NCBI GenBank assembly: GCA_963807225.1
Contig: CAWEAD010000013.1
Coordinates: 55,835 to 119,834 of the forward strand
DNA from: JAGVGT01 sp963807225
GTDB lineage: Bacteria > Desulfobacterota > Desulfobulbia > Desulfobulbales > JAGXFP01
Reading direction: 5' to 3'
Length of the DNA stretch: 64,000 nucleotides
The notes under the pieces were generated by a model. The model did not search any database. It was given only the letters and a program-made list of their open reading frames with translations, and was not told the DNA's origin. Shown here one piece after another: positions 28,194 to 36,904 of the stretch. How positions within the stretch are numbered: position 1 is the first letter of the stretch; each line of letters begins with the position of its first letter. The position numbers and the translations under genes were made by a program.

Positions 28194-28757
28194 ATGAAAA
28201 AGAACACCACCCTGAATTTCCTCGCTAGTTTATCCCTGTTGTTCATCTTGACCGGTTGCGGCAGCTCAATGATGACCCGGGTTTCGACCATCGAGCAACC
28301 CGACAGCAACAAGGCCCTGGTTACGATCCTGCGCCCCTCGCTCTTCGGCGGCGCCATCAAGTTCAGCCTTTGGGACGGAGACGAGTTCCGCGGCATCCTG
28401 AATGCCAAATCCTACATCCAGTTTCAGGCCGAACCCGGCCACCACATGATCATGGCCAGGGCCGAGAACTGGTCCGGGGTCGATGCCGAACTGCAGGCCG
28501 GCCGGCATTACTTCATCATCGCCCGGGTCATGCCCGGCGCCTGGAAGGCCAGGGTCGCCCTGGATCCGATCAGCCGGGAGCAGTACGACGAGGCTAAGAT
28601 CGACAAATGGCTTAAGGGCTTGAATCCGATCGCGATCATACCCGGCAAAGCCGAAGATTACGTCGCCCCGCGTCTGGATCATGTCCGCCAGGCTGTCGAC
28701 AACTTTGAAAACGGTCGCGGCACGACAATGATTCTGAGAGCCGATGATGGTATCTGA
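28194..28757 (+). CDS. Lipoprotein of unknown function (DUF2846-like)
   Basis: A 187-residue lipoprotein. The signal peptide ends in a lipobox, FILTGCGSS, so the mature protein is lipid-anchored. The mature part has the pattern of DUF2846-type domains: short beta strands around RPSLFGGAIKFSLWDG, then KSYIQFQAEPGHH and GRHYFIIARVMPG. The ATG at 28194 has an AAGGAG site; an upstream frame from 28164 adds only charged residues. It sits between two radical SAM genes, and its role could be to hold or transport the lipid product. No enzymatic residues are recognised. Confidence 0.75.
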   Translation: MKKNTTLNFLASLSLLFILTGCGSSMMTRVSTIEQPDSNKALVTILRPSLFGGAIKFSLWDGDEFRGILNAKSYIQFQAEPGHHMIMARAENWSGVDAELQAGRHYFIIARVMPGAWKARVALDPISREQYDEAKIDKWLKGLNPIAIIPGKAEDYVAPRLDHVRQAVDNFENGRGTTMILRADDGI

Positions 28758-28787
28758 TAATCCCTGCCGGCGGGGAGAAATCGGCAA

Positions 28788-30083
28788 ATGAAGATTCTCC
28801 TGGTCAATCCCCCCAACAGCGGCAGAAGTATCCCGGAAGAGCGTTACGGCATCGACTCGATCAAAAAGATTTTTCGTGGCGAACCGTTGGCCCTGGAAGT
28901 GCTGGCCGGCAACTTGCCGGAGTTCGAGGTGAGGATTGTCGACCTCAAGGCCGAACCCGACTCCCTGGCCCGGGAAGTGGCGGAGTTCCGCCCGGACCTG
29001 GCCGGTTTAACCGGAGTGACTTGCGAGGCCAATACCGTCCTGCGGTTGGCCGGGGAGATCAAGGAGAGTTGCGGCGCCACCGTGGTGGTCGGCGGCATCC
29101 ACGCCGCCAACGATCCGGAGTTCTATAATCGGCAGGAAGTGGATTATGTGGCGGTTGGCCTGGGCAAGGCCAGTTTCCGGGAATTGGTACTGCAGCTGGC
29201 CGAAGGACGGCAGCCGGATGGGGTAACCGGGATCGGCGCGGTAATCCCGGACCGGCCCCTGACCTTCAGCCCCAGGCGGTTCTCGACCGCGGACCTGGTC
29301 GATGATCGCCCTCCCGCTTATCATCTGGTCGAACGCTACCGCTCCTCCTATTACCTGGAAAGCCTGAAACTCGACATGGGCTTCGTGGTCACCGCCTTCG
29401 GCTGCCCTTTCGACTGCTCCTTCTGCTGCATTTCCGGCCTGACCGGCGGGCGTTATCTGACCCACTCGACCGCGGCGGTTTTGCGGGACATCAAAATGCT
29501 GGGAGATTTGCCGGTGATCAGACTGCTGGACGCCAACACCTTCGGCGACGTCCGACACGCGGCTAAACTGGCCGAGGCCATTCTGGCCGCCGGAATCAAA
29601 AAGAATTTCCTGGCCGATGTCCGTTCCGACACGGTGGTCAAACACCCTGAACTGATGCGGCTATGGAAAGAGGCGGGTCTAAGGGCGGTGATCATCGGTT
29701 TCGAGGAGATCAGCGACGAAAGTTTACGGAAGATGAACAAGGCAAACCAGGCCGCCGTCAATACCGAAGCAATTAAAATTCTGCACGAGATCGGTATTAC
29801 CATTATCGGCGACTTCATCGTCTCGCCGGACTATACCGAGGAGGATTTCGAGCGGCTCGGCAACTACCTGAGATTGACGAAAATCGACCTGCCGATGCTG
29901 ACGGTGATGACCCCACTGCCCGGAACCAGATTACACCGGGAGATGCGGGAACAAATAATCATTGACGATCTGGACTACTATACGTTAACAAACGCCGTTG
30001 TTCCGACCCGGCTCCCCGAAAAGAGCTTCTACGAAAATTACGCCGCTTTGCTGCGCGAAGGCCACAGCGGCGCCAAACTGTGA
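28788..30083 (+). CDS. B12-binding-type radical SAM protein, rSAM-B1
   Basis: A 431-residue protein with an N-terminal cobalamin-binding-like alpha/beta domain (about residues 1-160, MKILLVNPPNSG, VVVGGIHA) and a radical SAM domain with cysteines C206, C210 and C213 in GCPFDCSFCC. This architecture includes enzymes that methylate unactivated carbons or close rings, such as HpnP, BchE and OxsB-like proteins. The classical DxHxxG cobalamin motif is not evident, so base-off B12 binding is not certain. The gene directly precedes and overlaps the KAS III gene, so it probably acts in the same pathway. Confidence 0.9.
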   Translation: MKILLVNPPNSGRSIPEERYGIDSIKKIFRGEPLALEVLAGNLPEFEVRIVDLKAEPDSLAREVAEFRPDLAGLTGVTCEANTVLRLAGEIKESCGATVVVGGIHAANDPEFYNRQEVDYVAVGLGKASFRELVLQLAEGRQPDGVTGIGAVIPDRPLTFSPRRFSTADLVDDRPPAYHLVERYRSSYYLESLKLDMGFVVTAFGCPFDCSFCCISGLTGGRYLTHSTAAVLRDIKMLGDLPVIRLLDANTFGDVRHAAKLAEAILAAGIKKNFLADVRSDTVVKHPELMRLWKEAGLRAVIIGFEEISDESLRKMNKANQAAVNTEAIKILHEIGITIIGDFIVSPDYTEEDFERLGNYLRLTKIDLPMLTVMTPLPGTRLHREMREQIIIDDLDYYTLTNAVVPTRLPEKSFYENYAALLREGHSGAKL

Positions 30084-31246
30084 TACCCCCTCTGCCGATG
30101 GAAGTTTACATTACCGATATTGCCGCCTTTCTCCCCAACTCGCCGGTTGACAACGAGAACATGGAAAGGATCCTGGGGTTGGTCAACGGTCTGCCCTCCA
30201 GAACCCGTAAGATCATTCTCCGCAACAATGGCATCCGTCGGCGCTTTTACGCCATCGATCCGGCCACCGGCGCCACCACCCACACCAACGCGCAAATGGC
30301 GGCGGCGGCGGTCAAGTCCCTACAGCCATATCCGGACTTCCAGGTGTCAGACATCGATCTGCTCTGCTGCGGAACCTCGGCCGCCGACCAGTTCATGCCC
30401 GGCCACGCCAACATGGTCCACGCCGAAGCCGGTGGCAAACACTGCGAAGTGGTCAGCACCGCCGGGATCTGTCTTTCGGGGATCAGCTGCCTGAAATACG
30501 CGGTCATGAGTGTGGCCCTGGGACTGACCGCCAATGCGGTGGCCACCGCCTCGGAACAATCTTCTTCATTCATGCGGGCCAGATTGTGCGGCACTATCGA
30601 TCCGGATCGGGCCGCCAAACTGGAAAAGCAGCCGAGTCTGGCCTTTGAAGCCGATTTCCTGCGCTGGATGCTGTCGGATGGGGCCGGCGCCATGTTTCTG
30701 GCGCCAAAACCCGACCCGCAACGTCTGAACCTGAAGGTGGAGTGGATCGAGATCGTTTCCCACGCCAACGAGATGGAACCCTGCATGTATGCCGGGGCGG
30801 TAAAGCGAACGGACGGCACGCTCCGGGGCTGGCGGGAATTCGACTCCCCGGCCGAGGCCATTGGTCAGAACGCCCACCTGGTCAAGCAGGACGCCAAGCT
30901 CCTCAACCAGCAAATAATCCCGGTGGTCATCAACCGCTCCCTGCCCTACTTCATCGAAAAGTACGGCCTGCGACCGGAGGAAATCGACTGGTTCGTACCC
31001 CACTATTCATCGGATTACTTCCGGCCGGTGATTGCCGAGCACATGCGGCAGATAGGGTTCGAAATCCCCGCCGAGCGCTGGTTTTCCAACTTGTCCGACA
31101 AAGGCAATACCGGTTCGGCCTCAATCTATATCATTCTGGAAGAACTGCTCCACTCCGGCCGGCTGCAACCTGGCGAACGCCTGCTCTGCTTCATCCCGGA
31201 AAGCGGCCGCTTTTCGGTGGGCTATATGCTGCTCACCGTCGTTTGA
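30080..31246 (+). CDS. KAS III-type beta-ketoacyl-ACP synthase (FabH-like)
   Basis: A 388-residue condensing enzyme of the FabH type. The triad is C131 in TAGICLSGIS, H308 in VPHYSSDYF and N343 in KGNTGSASIY. FabH-type enzymes start a chain by condensing an acyl-CoA with malonyl-ACP, or join two acyl chains, as DarB does in dialkylresorcinol synthesis. The ligase in the same operon could supply its acyl-CoA. Start choice is unsure: GTG at 30080 overlaps the preceding stop, and ATG at 30098 is equally possible. It is the last gene of the operon. Confidence 0.92.
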   Translation: MIPPLPMEVYITDIAAFLPNSPVDNENMERILGLVNGLPSRTRKIILRNNGIRRRFYAIDPATGATTHTNAQMAAAAVKSLQPYPDFQVSDIDLLCCGTSAADQFMPGHANMVHAEAGGKHCEVVSTAGICLSGISCLKYAVMSVALGLTANAVATASEQSSSFMRARLCGTIDPDRAAKLEKQPSLAFEADFLRWMLSDGAGAMFLAPKPDPQRLNLKVEWIEIVSHANEMEPCMYAGAVKRTDGTLRGWREFDSPAEAIGQNAHLVKQDAKLLNQQIIPVVINRSLPYFIEKYGLRPEEIDWFVPHYSSDYFRPVIAEHMRQIGFEIPAERWFSNLSDKGNTGSASIYIILEELLHSGRLQPGERLLCFIPESGRFSVGYMLLTVV

Positions 31247-31338
31247 GCCGGACGTCTCGGGCAGGATTGAGTCCTCTGCCGGTAAATGTCGCCCCTGCAC
31301 TCCCGAAGCCCTATCTACCGATGAGTTCCCAAAAAGAA

Positions 31339-31370
31339 GCCGGCCAACAATCTGTTAATTGTTGGCCGGC
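31339..31370. terminator. Bidirectional intrinsic terminator between convergent operons
   Basis: A perfect 13-bp stem (31339-31351 with 31358-31370; arm GCCGGCCAACAAT) closes a 6-base loop. On the minus strand it is followed by a T-rich run (positions 31338-31331), so it should stop transcripts from the ACP-2/ABC operon. On the plus strand it lies 92 bases after the KAS III stop, without a good T-run. The rest of 31247-31662 shows no gene. Confidence 0.8.
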
Positions 31371-31662
31371 CCAGGCAGTGGTCGATCTTTAAAAGGGGGT
31401 TAAAAAGACCGACGCGACCACCAGACTTAATTAAGCACTATTTGGCTGATTTGTGTCAATGTTTTTTACCGATAATTTCGCCGACCCGCACCGTTTATTG
31501 CCCCAGAGTCAGACAAAGAACGCCGAGACGAATGGAAGCAGTTTCATCGGGGAAGACTGAGGCGGGCTGGGATCTCGGCAAGATCGCCTGATCGGCTCTC
31601 CGTGATGGATCGAGGATATCCGGCAAGTTATCGGATGCGAGATGCCGACCAAACCAGGCCGG

Positions 31663-31923
31663 TCAATTCCGCTTCTGCCTGACAAAATCGGCCAGGGTTT
31701 TCAAGCTGGCCAGAACCTTGCGGCTGGTTTCCTCCGAATCTATCCTGACCTGGAAGCGGTTCTGCACGGTAAAGACTATTTCCACGGCATCCAGCGAATC
31801 GATCCCCAGCTCGGATTCGGGGCCGATCAGCGGCGCCGTAGGCGAGAGATCCGCCGGTACTCCTCCTTCAATCCGACAGACCTCACAGATCATCCCGGCC
31901 AGTTCCCGTTCAAGTTCGTCCAT
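31663..31923 (-). CDS. Acyl carrier protein, ACP-2
   Basis: An 86-residue acyl carrier protein with the phosphopantetheine serine S43 in LGIDSLDAVEI. It is more divergent than ACP-1 and ACP-3, with a longer loop 1 (CRIEGGVPADLSPTAPLIG). The ATG at 31923 has an AAGGAG site; the open frame upstream of it is not part of the protein. It is the last gene of a minus-strand unit with an ABC exporter and a B12-type radical SAM gene. This suggests the modified acyl-ACP or its product is handled by that set. Confidence 0.93.
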   Translation of the reverse strand: MDELERELAGMICEVCRIEGGVPADLSPTAPLIGPESELGIDSLDAVEIVFTVQNRFQVRIDSEETSRKVLASLKTLADFVRQKRN

Positions 31924-32029
31924 CCGCTGACTCCTTAAAAGCTTTAGACCAAGGCTGCGCCGACGACTATCAAGCAATCGCGCCGGTCATCCCAAGGGCA
32001 TTACCGCCTGAGTCCGGTTGAGCTGTCGC

Positions 32030-33340
32030 TCAGTCCAGCCCGTCACGGCGGGTAAAGAGCAGCCAGGCCAAAAGACCGGTACCGGCCGCGAAGGCTAACA
32101 GGGCACCGATTTCTCCGCCGACACTGGCCAGATTTCCACCTCTGACGAAAATATCTAGGAAGGCCTCCAATCCCCAGCCCACCGGAGATATTATGCTGAT
32201 GCGCCGCATCAACTCCGGCATGGCGTAAACCGGAACCATCACCCCGCCCAGGGCCGAGGCCACCACCACCGAGATCGAACCGAACATCGAGGCCTGCTCG
32301 TAAGTCCGCGAAGCACAACCCAGCAAAAGACCGTAGCCGGTGGCGGCCAGGGCCGCGGCCAGCACCACCGCCGCCATGGCCCCATAGTTATGTCCCGGAT
32401 TGAAAGCGGCCAGTCCCAGCAGGGGTAATAGATATCGGCCGATTACCACAATCAGACCGAACTGACAGAAACAGACCAGGGTGAAGGCCAGCACCTTGCC
32501 GAACAGGATTACCGCGTATGGCACCGGCAGGGCCAGCAGACGGGCCATGGTCCCCTCTCGTCTTTCACGGAGAAAGAAAACCGCCATCGGCACCACAATG
32601 AAAAACATCCCGAACAGGGCCCAGGCCGGCACATTATGCTGAACCGGGGTCGGCACCACCGGCAGGCCGGAACGGGAGAGCGCCCGGCCGGTAATGGTCA
32701 GCAGCGGCTCGGTTCCGAAATCGATCTTCAGTGGCGGCACCGAGACGTACTCGGCAAAGTCGCCGGCCTGTTTTTTCAACTCCCGCTCCAGATAGCCGGG
32801 CAGAAGATCGCCAAAGGCCTTGATCCGGGCCTTGATCTCCTGGGCACGGACGATCATGGCCAGAGAGTTCTCGATCCCGCCCCGGAAGACTCCCAAGACG
32901 GTAGGGTCGAAATAAATCGACAGTTCGGGCCGCTTGCCGGTAGTCGCCGTGGAACCGTCCAGAGAAGCCCGCACCTCGTCGGTGGCCAGCTTCGTCAATG
33001 CCCGCCCGGCGTCGGGGGGAATAACGATGCAGGCCTGAAAACGTCCCCTGGCTACCAGATCCCGCGCTTCCGCGTCGGTAACCGCCTTGCCCTGAAACTC
33101 TCGGCTCAATGAAACCCCATGCATCCCGGCCTCGATTTCCCGGCCCAGTACTCCGTCGGAATCCTGGTCGACCAGAAGCACCCGGGCGGAAGTTTCACCC
33201 ATCAACTTATAGACGTTGTTCTGCACCAGGGTGATGATCACCACCAGCAGAGCCGGCATCAAAAAGAGGATCAGCAACCCGGCCCGGTCGCGCCAGAGCA
33301 GCAGCAGATCCTTGATCAGTTCCCCGTAGAGACGATTCAT
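32030..33340 (-). CDS. ABC-2 type transporter permease
   Basis: A 436-residue inner-membrane permease. One N-terminal helix (LLILFLMPALLVVIITLV) is followed by a periplasmic domain of about 200 residues, then five further hydrophobic segments from about residue 240. The FFLRERREGTMARLLALPVP segment after the first C-terminal helix is the cytoplasmic coupling motif of ABC-2 exporters of the YhhJ/DrrB kind. It pairs with the ATPase gene immediately upstream. In this setting it may export or flip a lipid product. The substrate is not predictable. Confidence 0.9.
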   Translation of the reverse strand: MNRLYGELIKDLLLLWRDRAGLLILFLMPALLVVIITLVQNNVYKLMGETSARVLLVDQDSDGVLGREIEAGMHGVSLSREFQGKAVTDAEARDLVARGRFQACIVIPPDAGRALTKLATDEVRASLDGSTATTGKRPELSIYFDPTVLGVFRGGIENSLAMIVRAQEIKARIKAFGDLLPGYLERELKKQAGDFAEYVSVPPLKIDFGTEPLLTITGRALSRSGLPVVPTPVQHNVPAWALFGMFFIVVPMAVFFLRERREGTMARLLALPVPYAVILFGKVLAFTLVCFCQFGLIVVIGRYLLPLLGLAAFNPGHNYGAMAAVVLAAALAATGYGLLLGCASRTYEQASMFGSISVVVASALGGVMVPVYAMPELMRRISIISPVGWGLEAFLDIFVRGGNLASVGGEIGALLAFAAGTGLLAWLLFTRRDGLD

Positions 33341-33502
33341 GGATTGGTATATTTCCTTTTACTCAGACAATCCCCCGGAGAAGATTTCTCCACCGAGGGC
33401 TTCGATTTCCAAGGGCCTAAAGTTATAAGTTATAAATACCTAAAGTTAATGGAATCACTAATCGGACCAATTCCTTTACTTCAGGCACTTCAGGCACTGT
33501 CT

Positions 33503-34264
33503 TTAATCCCGCAACTTCCTCCCGGTCAGGGCGAAGAACAATTCCTGCAGGGAGTCGTGGCCGCCCTCTCTGATCATCTCGGCCGGTTTACCCTCGGCGA
33601 TGATCCGCCCCCGGTCGATGACCGCTACCTGCGTGCACAACCGTTCGGCCTCTTCCATGTAATGGGTGGTATAAACCATGGTGGTGCCCTGGCCGTTCAG
33701 GTGGGCCAGGCGGTCGAGAATCAGGTTGCGGGACTGGGCGTCGATGCCCACCGTCGGCTCGTCCAGGAAGAGCAGGCGCGGTCGGTGCAGGATGCCGGCC
33801 GCCAGATTGAGCCGTCGTTTCATCCCACCCGAAAAGGTGTGCACCAACTGGTCGGCGCGGTCGGCCAGGCCGACAAACTCAAGGTATTCGGCGATCCGTT
33901 CCCGCAAATCGTTTCCGGACAATCCGTACAGGCGGCCGAAGAATCGCAGGTTTTCACGGGCGGTCAGAGATTGGTAAAGCGCCAATTCCTGGGGCACCAG
34001 CCCCAGCCTTTCCTTTACCAGACGCCGCTCCCGGCCGGGATCGAGCCCGAAGATTCTTACCGCCCCGGACGTCGGTTTGAGGATAGTGCTCATTACGGAA
34101 ATGGCCGTGGTCTTGCCGGCTCCGTTCGGGCCCAGCAGACCGAAGAGCTCACCGGCCGGGATAGTCAGATCCAGTCCGGCCAGGGAGGGTTCGGCACTGC
34201 CCCGGTAGGTTTTGACCAGTCCCGTGGTTTGCAGGACTATTTCCGGCCCGACTCCCTTACTCAC
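33503..34264 (-). CDS. ABC transporter ATP-binding protein (DrrA-like)
   Basis: A 253-residue ATPase. The Walker A motif GPNGAGKT lies at residues 45-52. The signature HTFSGGMKRRLNLA, Walker B LLFLDEPTVGID and H-loop TTHYMEEAE are all intact. This subclass drives ABC-2 exporters of drugs and lipids. The GTG at 34264 is taken as start because it overlaps the stop of the upstream radical SAM gene by eight bases, implying translational coupling. A 162-base gap with no gene separates it from the permease. Confidence 0.93.
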   Translation of the reverse strand: MSKGVGPEIVLQTTGLVKTYRGSAEPSLAGLDLTIPAGELFGLLGPNGAGKTTAISVMSTILKPTSGAVRIFGLDPGRERRLVKERLGLVPQELALYQSLTARENLRFFGRLYGLSGNDLRERIAEYLEFVGLADRADQLVHTFSGGMKRRLNLAAGILHRPRLLFLDEPTVGIDAQSRNLILDRLAHLNGQGTTMVYTTHYMEEAERLCTQVAVIDRGRIIAEGKPAEMIREGGHDSLQELFFALTGRKLRD

Positions 34265-35720
34265 CGTCGTCGCCCAACCTCTTGTTGCTGCGGGCAAACT
34301 TGACGAAGTCGAAGAAATTCCATGCGAAGCGGCGCCAGCTGTCCGGCGACTTCCAGAGCATGGCCGCGTATCCCAGCAGCACCTTGGGCCGCATGTAGTG
34401 GCTTTTGTAGAAGCGAATGAAGAGTTCTTCCAGCCGCTCCCGGGTCATGCCCTTGGGCACGAACTGGAAGCTCATGCAGTCCATCTTTTCCCAGTTTTCC
34501 TCGAACTCGCCCAACTCATGGATCTTCTCGTAGATCGGCGAACCGGGAAACGGGGTGAACTTGGCCAGGTTGAAGTCGTCGATGGGCAGGGAAAAGACGT
34601 AGTCCATGCTCTTCTGGATCGACTTCTCGCTTTCGCCCGGCAGCCCCATCATCAACAGACCCTTGGTGCGGATGCCGGCCTTCTTGATCAAGCGGATCTT
34701 GTCGGCCAGCATCGAAAGATTGGCGTTCTGCCGGTGCTGGGCCAGGAGGTCTTCATCGCCGGTCTCGATGCCCAGACTGATCATCCAGCAGCCGGCTCGC
34801 TTCATCAGCTGGAGCAGTTCGAAGTCGATGTGCTCGGCCCGTACCGCACAGTTGTAGGTCATCCGCAGGGGTTGGTCGATCATCTTCCGGCAGAACTCCT
34901 CGACCCGCTGGCGGTTGAAGGTGAACTGATCGTCGTAAAAGTTGATATGGCGGATACCGAAGCGGTTCTTCAGGTAGCTCAGATGCTCGTAGAGATACTC
35001 GGCCGAGTTGTAACGAAAACTGCGGCGGAAGACCGAACGGTCGCAGTAGCTGCAGGCATAAGGGCAGCCCCGGCTGGATATGCATGAGGCGTTGGGGGCC
35101 TTGGGATAGTTGAAGATCGGCAGCATGTAGGCAGCCGGATAACCGGCCAGTTTCTCGTAGGCCGGGAAAGGCAGGTCGTCCAGCTCGATACTGACCTGGC
35201 GGTAACCGTTGTTGACCACCGCCCCGGCGCCGTCGCGATAGATAACCCCTTCGACCCCGACCGGCTGGTCATGGTCGGCTTCGATCAATTCGGTCAGGGT
35301 TTGCTCGCCCTCACCCATTACCACGAAATCGACCATCGGGTAATCGGTCAAGACCTGCTCGCGCCGGGCCGAAACGTGAACCCCGCCGAAGACGGTGCGG
35401 ATCCCCGGCAGAGTCGATTTGGCCATCTCGGCCAGTCGGGCGCCATCCAGAAAGCTTGAAGTAGTGCAGGAAAAGCCGATATAGCCCGGTCGATAACTTC
35501 GCAGGTATTCGACGATCAGTCGGTCCGCCTCGGCCGGCCGGGCGTAGCAGTCGATGATATCGGCGGCGATTCCGTTCCGCTCAAGAAATGCGGCGATAGT
35601 TGCCATCCCCAGGGGCGGCATGATGTTGGCCATCCGGGAGATGTCCTTGCCGGCCGCCTCTTTGCGGTAACCCAGGGGATGTACCAGGAGAATTCTTTTG
35701 TAATCAAGATTATCGTTCAT
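34257..35720 (-). CDS. B12-binding-type radical SAM protein, rSAM-B2
   Basis: A 487-residue protein with an N-terminal cobalamin-binding-like domain (MANIMPPLGMATIAAFLERNG, VFGGVHVSARRE, MGEGEQTLTELIE) and a radical SAM domain with C219, C223 and C226 in GCPYACSYC. A C-terminal extension of about 110 residues (from FTPFPGSPIYEKIHE) is typical of the HpnJ/BchE-like group that acts on hydrophobic substrates. It is the first gene of a minus-strand unit with an exporter pair and ACP-2. It shares less with rSAM-B1 than with the longer cobalamin-type enzymes. The reaction is unknown; methylation or ring formation on a lipid chain is possible. Confidence 0.9.
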   Translation of the reverse strand: MNDNLDYKRILLVHPLGYRKEAAGKDISRMANIMPPLGMATIAAFLERNGIAADIIDCYARPAEADRLIVEYLRSYRPGYIGFSCTTSSFLDGARLAEMAKSTLPGIRTVFGGVHVSARREQVLTDYPMVDFVVMGEGEQTLTELIEADHDQPVGVEGVIYRDGAGAVVNNGYRQVSIELDDLPFPAYEKLAGYPAAYMLPIFNYPKAPNASCISSRGCPYACSYCDRSVFRRSFRYNSAEYLYEHLSYLKNRFGIRHINFYDDQFTFNRQRVEEFCRKMIDQPLRMTYNCAVRAEHIDFELLQLMKRAGCWMISLGIETGDEDLLAQHRQNANLSMLADKIRLIKKAGIRTKGLLMMGLPGESEKSIQKSMDYVFSLPIDDFNLAKFTPFPGSPIYEKIHELGEFEENWEKMDCMSFQFVPKGMTRERLEELFIRFYKSHYMRPKVLLGYAAMLWKSPDSWRRFAWNFFDFVKFARSNKRLGDDGE

Positions 35721-36124
35721 AAATTTTCTTCATTGGATTTCGACTGCGCCTCCGGCCCCAGGGCACGGTTTAACACAATAATTTTAATCTGGCGGATAGA
35801 CTGAGCCAGGCAATACCCATCAACGAAAGCAAACTTCCGAAACTTACGTCAACCGCCCAGAAAATCAACCTCAATCATCCGTTCACCGTAATCAACTGTA
35901 TTTGACCGCCTCATCCGGGCTCCCCCTCAGCGTATTGTCCACCGGCCGCGCAGGCCTTATCATTGATGAACTGGCAAAAGCTCGGGAGGACTAAGCAAAA
36001 AGATAGATATCTAAGGAGTTGTGAATTTTTGGAAGTGAGCCCATACTTAACTAAATTGCCTTGCGCCCCGGTAGGTCGGACTCATGCCCTTCCGGGTGCT
36101 TTTTCCGACGCCGGCATCATTCAT

Positions 36125-36335
36125 TAATGTGCTTACCACTCAATTTCAGCCACATTCTGGGGCCAATCATGGTGTTTTTCTTAAGTGCATGAAAACATGG
36201 TTTAATCAGTGCGAAGACGGAATGTGTTTGGACCATCCTTCGACAGGCTCAGGATGATCGGTATATCAGTAATTCCGTTTACCCGATGAGCCTGTCGAAG
36301 GGTCACTGGCTGAAATTCGCTGGTAATCAGATTCA
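36125..36335. repeat. Dispersed intergenic repeat, copy B, with nested palindrome
   Basis: This matches the sequence at 8112-8260 across more than 100 bases. It is interrupted by a palindrome: arms CCTTCGACAGGCTC at 36237-36250 and its exact complement at 36288-36301. After the palindrome the homology resumes with GGCTGAAATTC. The rest of the 640-base gap (35721-36360) between divergent genes has no recognisable gene. It must contain the promoters of both flanking units, but no clear box was found. Confidence 0.65.
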
Positions 36336-36360
36336 TTAAACTTCAAGGCCGGGTGACCAA

Positions 36361-36888
36361 TTGCGAAAACTCATCATCATTCTGGCCATGTTCCTGTTGG
36401 CCGGTTGCGGTAACGGCAAGGACTGGCGCAACGCCAGCCGGGTTTCGGCCGAGATCGCCCCCCATCCGGGTCAGACCGAGGAGGCGGTCCTGCAGGTCTA
36501 CGGCGCCTCGACCTGGGGCTGGCGGGGCTGGTTCGCCATCCACACCTGGATCGCAGCCAAGCGTTCAGGCGCATCCGCTTACACGGTCTATGAGGTGATC
36601 GGTTGGCGCGCCCGACGAGGTCTGCCCGTGGTCCGCATCGAGAAGGATATCCCGGACCGTCTCTGGTACGGGGAGAAACCCCGACTCTTGAGCGACCATC
36701 GCGGCCCGGGAGTGGATCTCCTGATCGAGCAGGTGGATCGGGCTGCCCGCCATTATCCCTGGCCGAAAACCTATCGATCCTTTCCGGGCCCGAACAGCAA
36801 TACCTTCACCGCCTGGATCGCCGAGCAGGTTCCCGAACTGGATCTCAAGCTCCCCTTCAGCGCCATTGGCAGCGGTTATATCAATTAA
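36361..36888 (+). CDS. DUF3750 family lipoprotein
   Basis: A 175-residue protein with a lipoprotein signal (ILAMFLLAGCGNG) and a single DUF3750-like domain. Visible hallmarks are STWGWRGWFAIHTWIA, TVYEVIGWR, RLWYGEKPRLLSDHRG, GPNSNTFTAWIAEQVPEL and the final LPFSAIGSGY. The invariant His, Trp, Cys/Ser-like and Asn positions hint at an enzymatic fold, but no activity is established for the family. The start is a TTG. It is divergent from the rSAM-B2 unit and convergent with the KS-3 gene, 16 bases away. Confidence 0.8.
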   Translation: MRKLIIILAMFLLAGCGNGKDWRNASRVSAEIAPHPGQTEEAVLQVYGASTWGWRGWFAIHTWIAAKRSGASAYTVYEVIGWRARRGLPVVRIEKDIPDRLWYGEKPRLLSDHRGPGVDLLIEQVDRAARHYPWPKTYRSFPGPNSNTFTAWIAEQVPELDLKLPFSAIGSGYIN

Positions 36889-36904
36889 CCGATAAACTCC
36901 GGAT

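Noticed and set aside
20662..31246. Carotenoid pathway suggested by the phytoene-desaturase-like gene
   Set aside because: No phytoene synthase, GGPP synthase or cyclase is present; the neighbours are acyl-chain enzymes.
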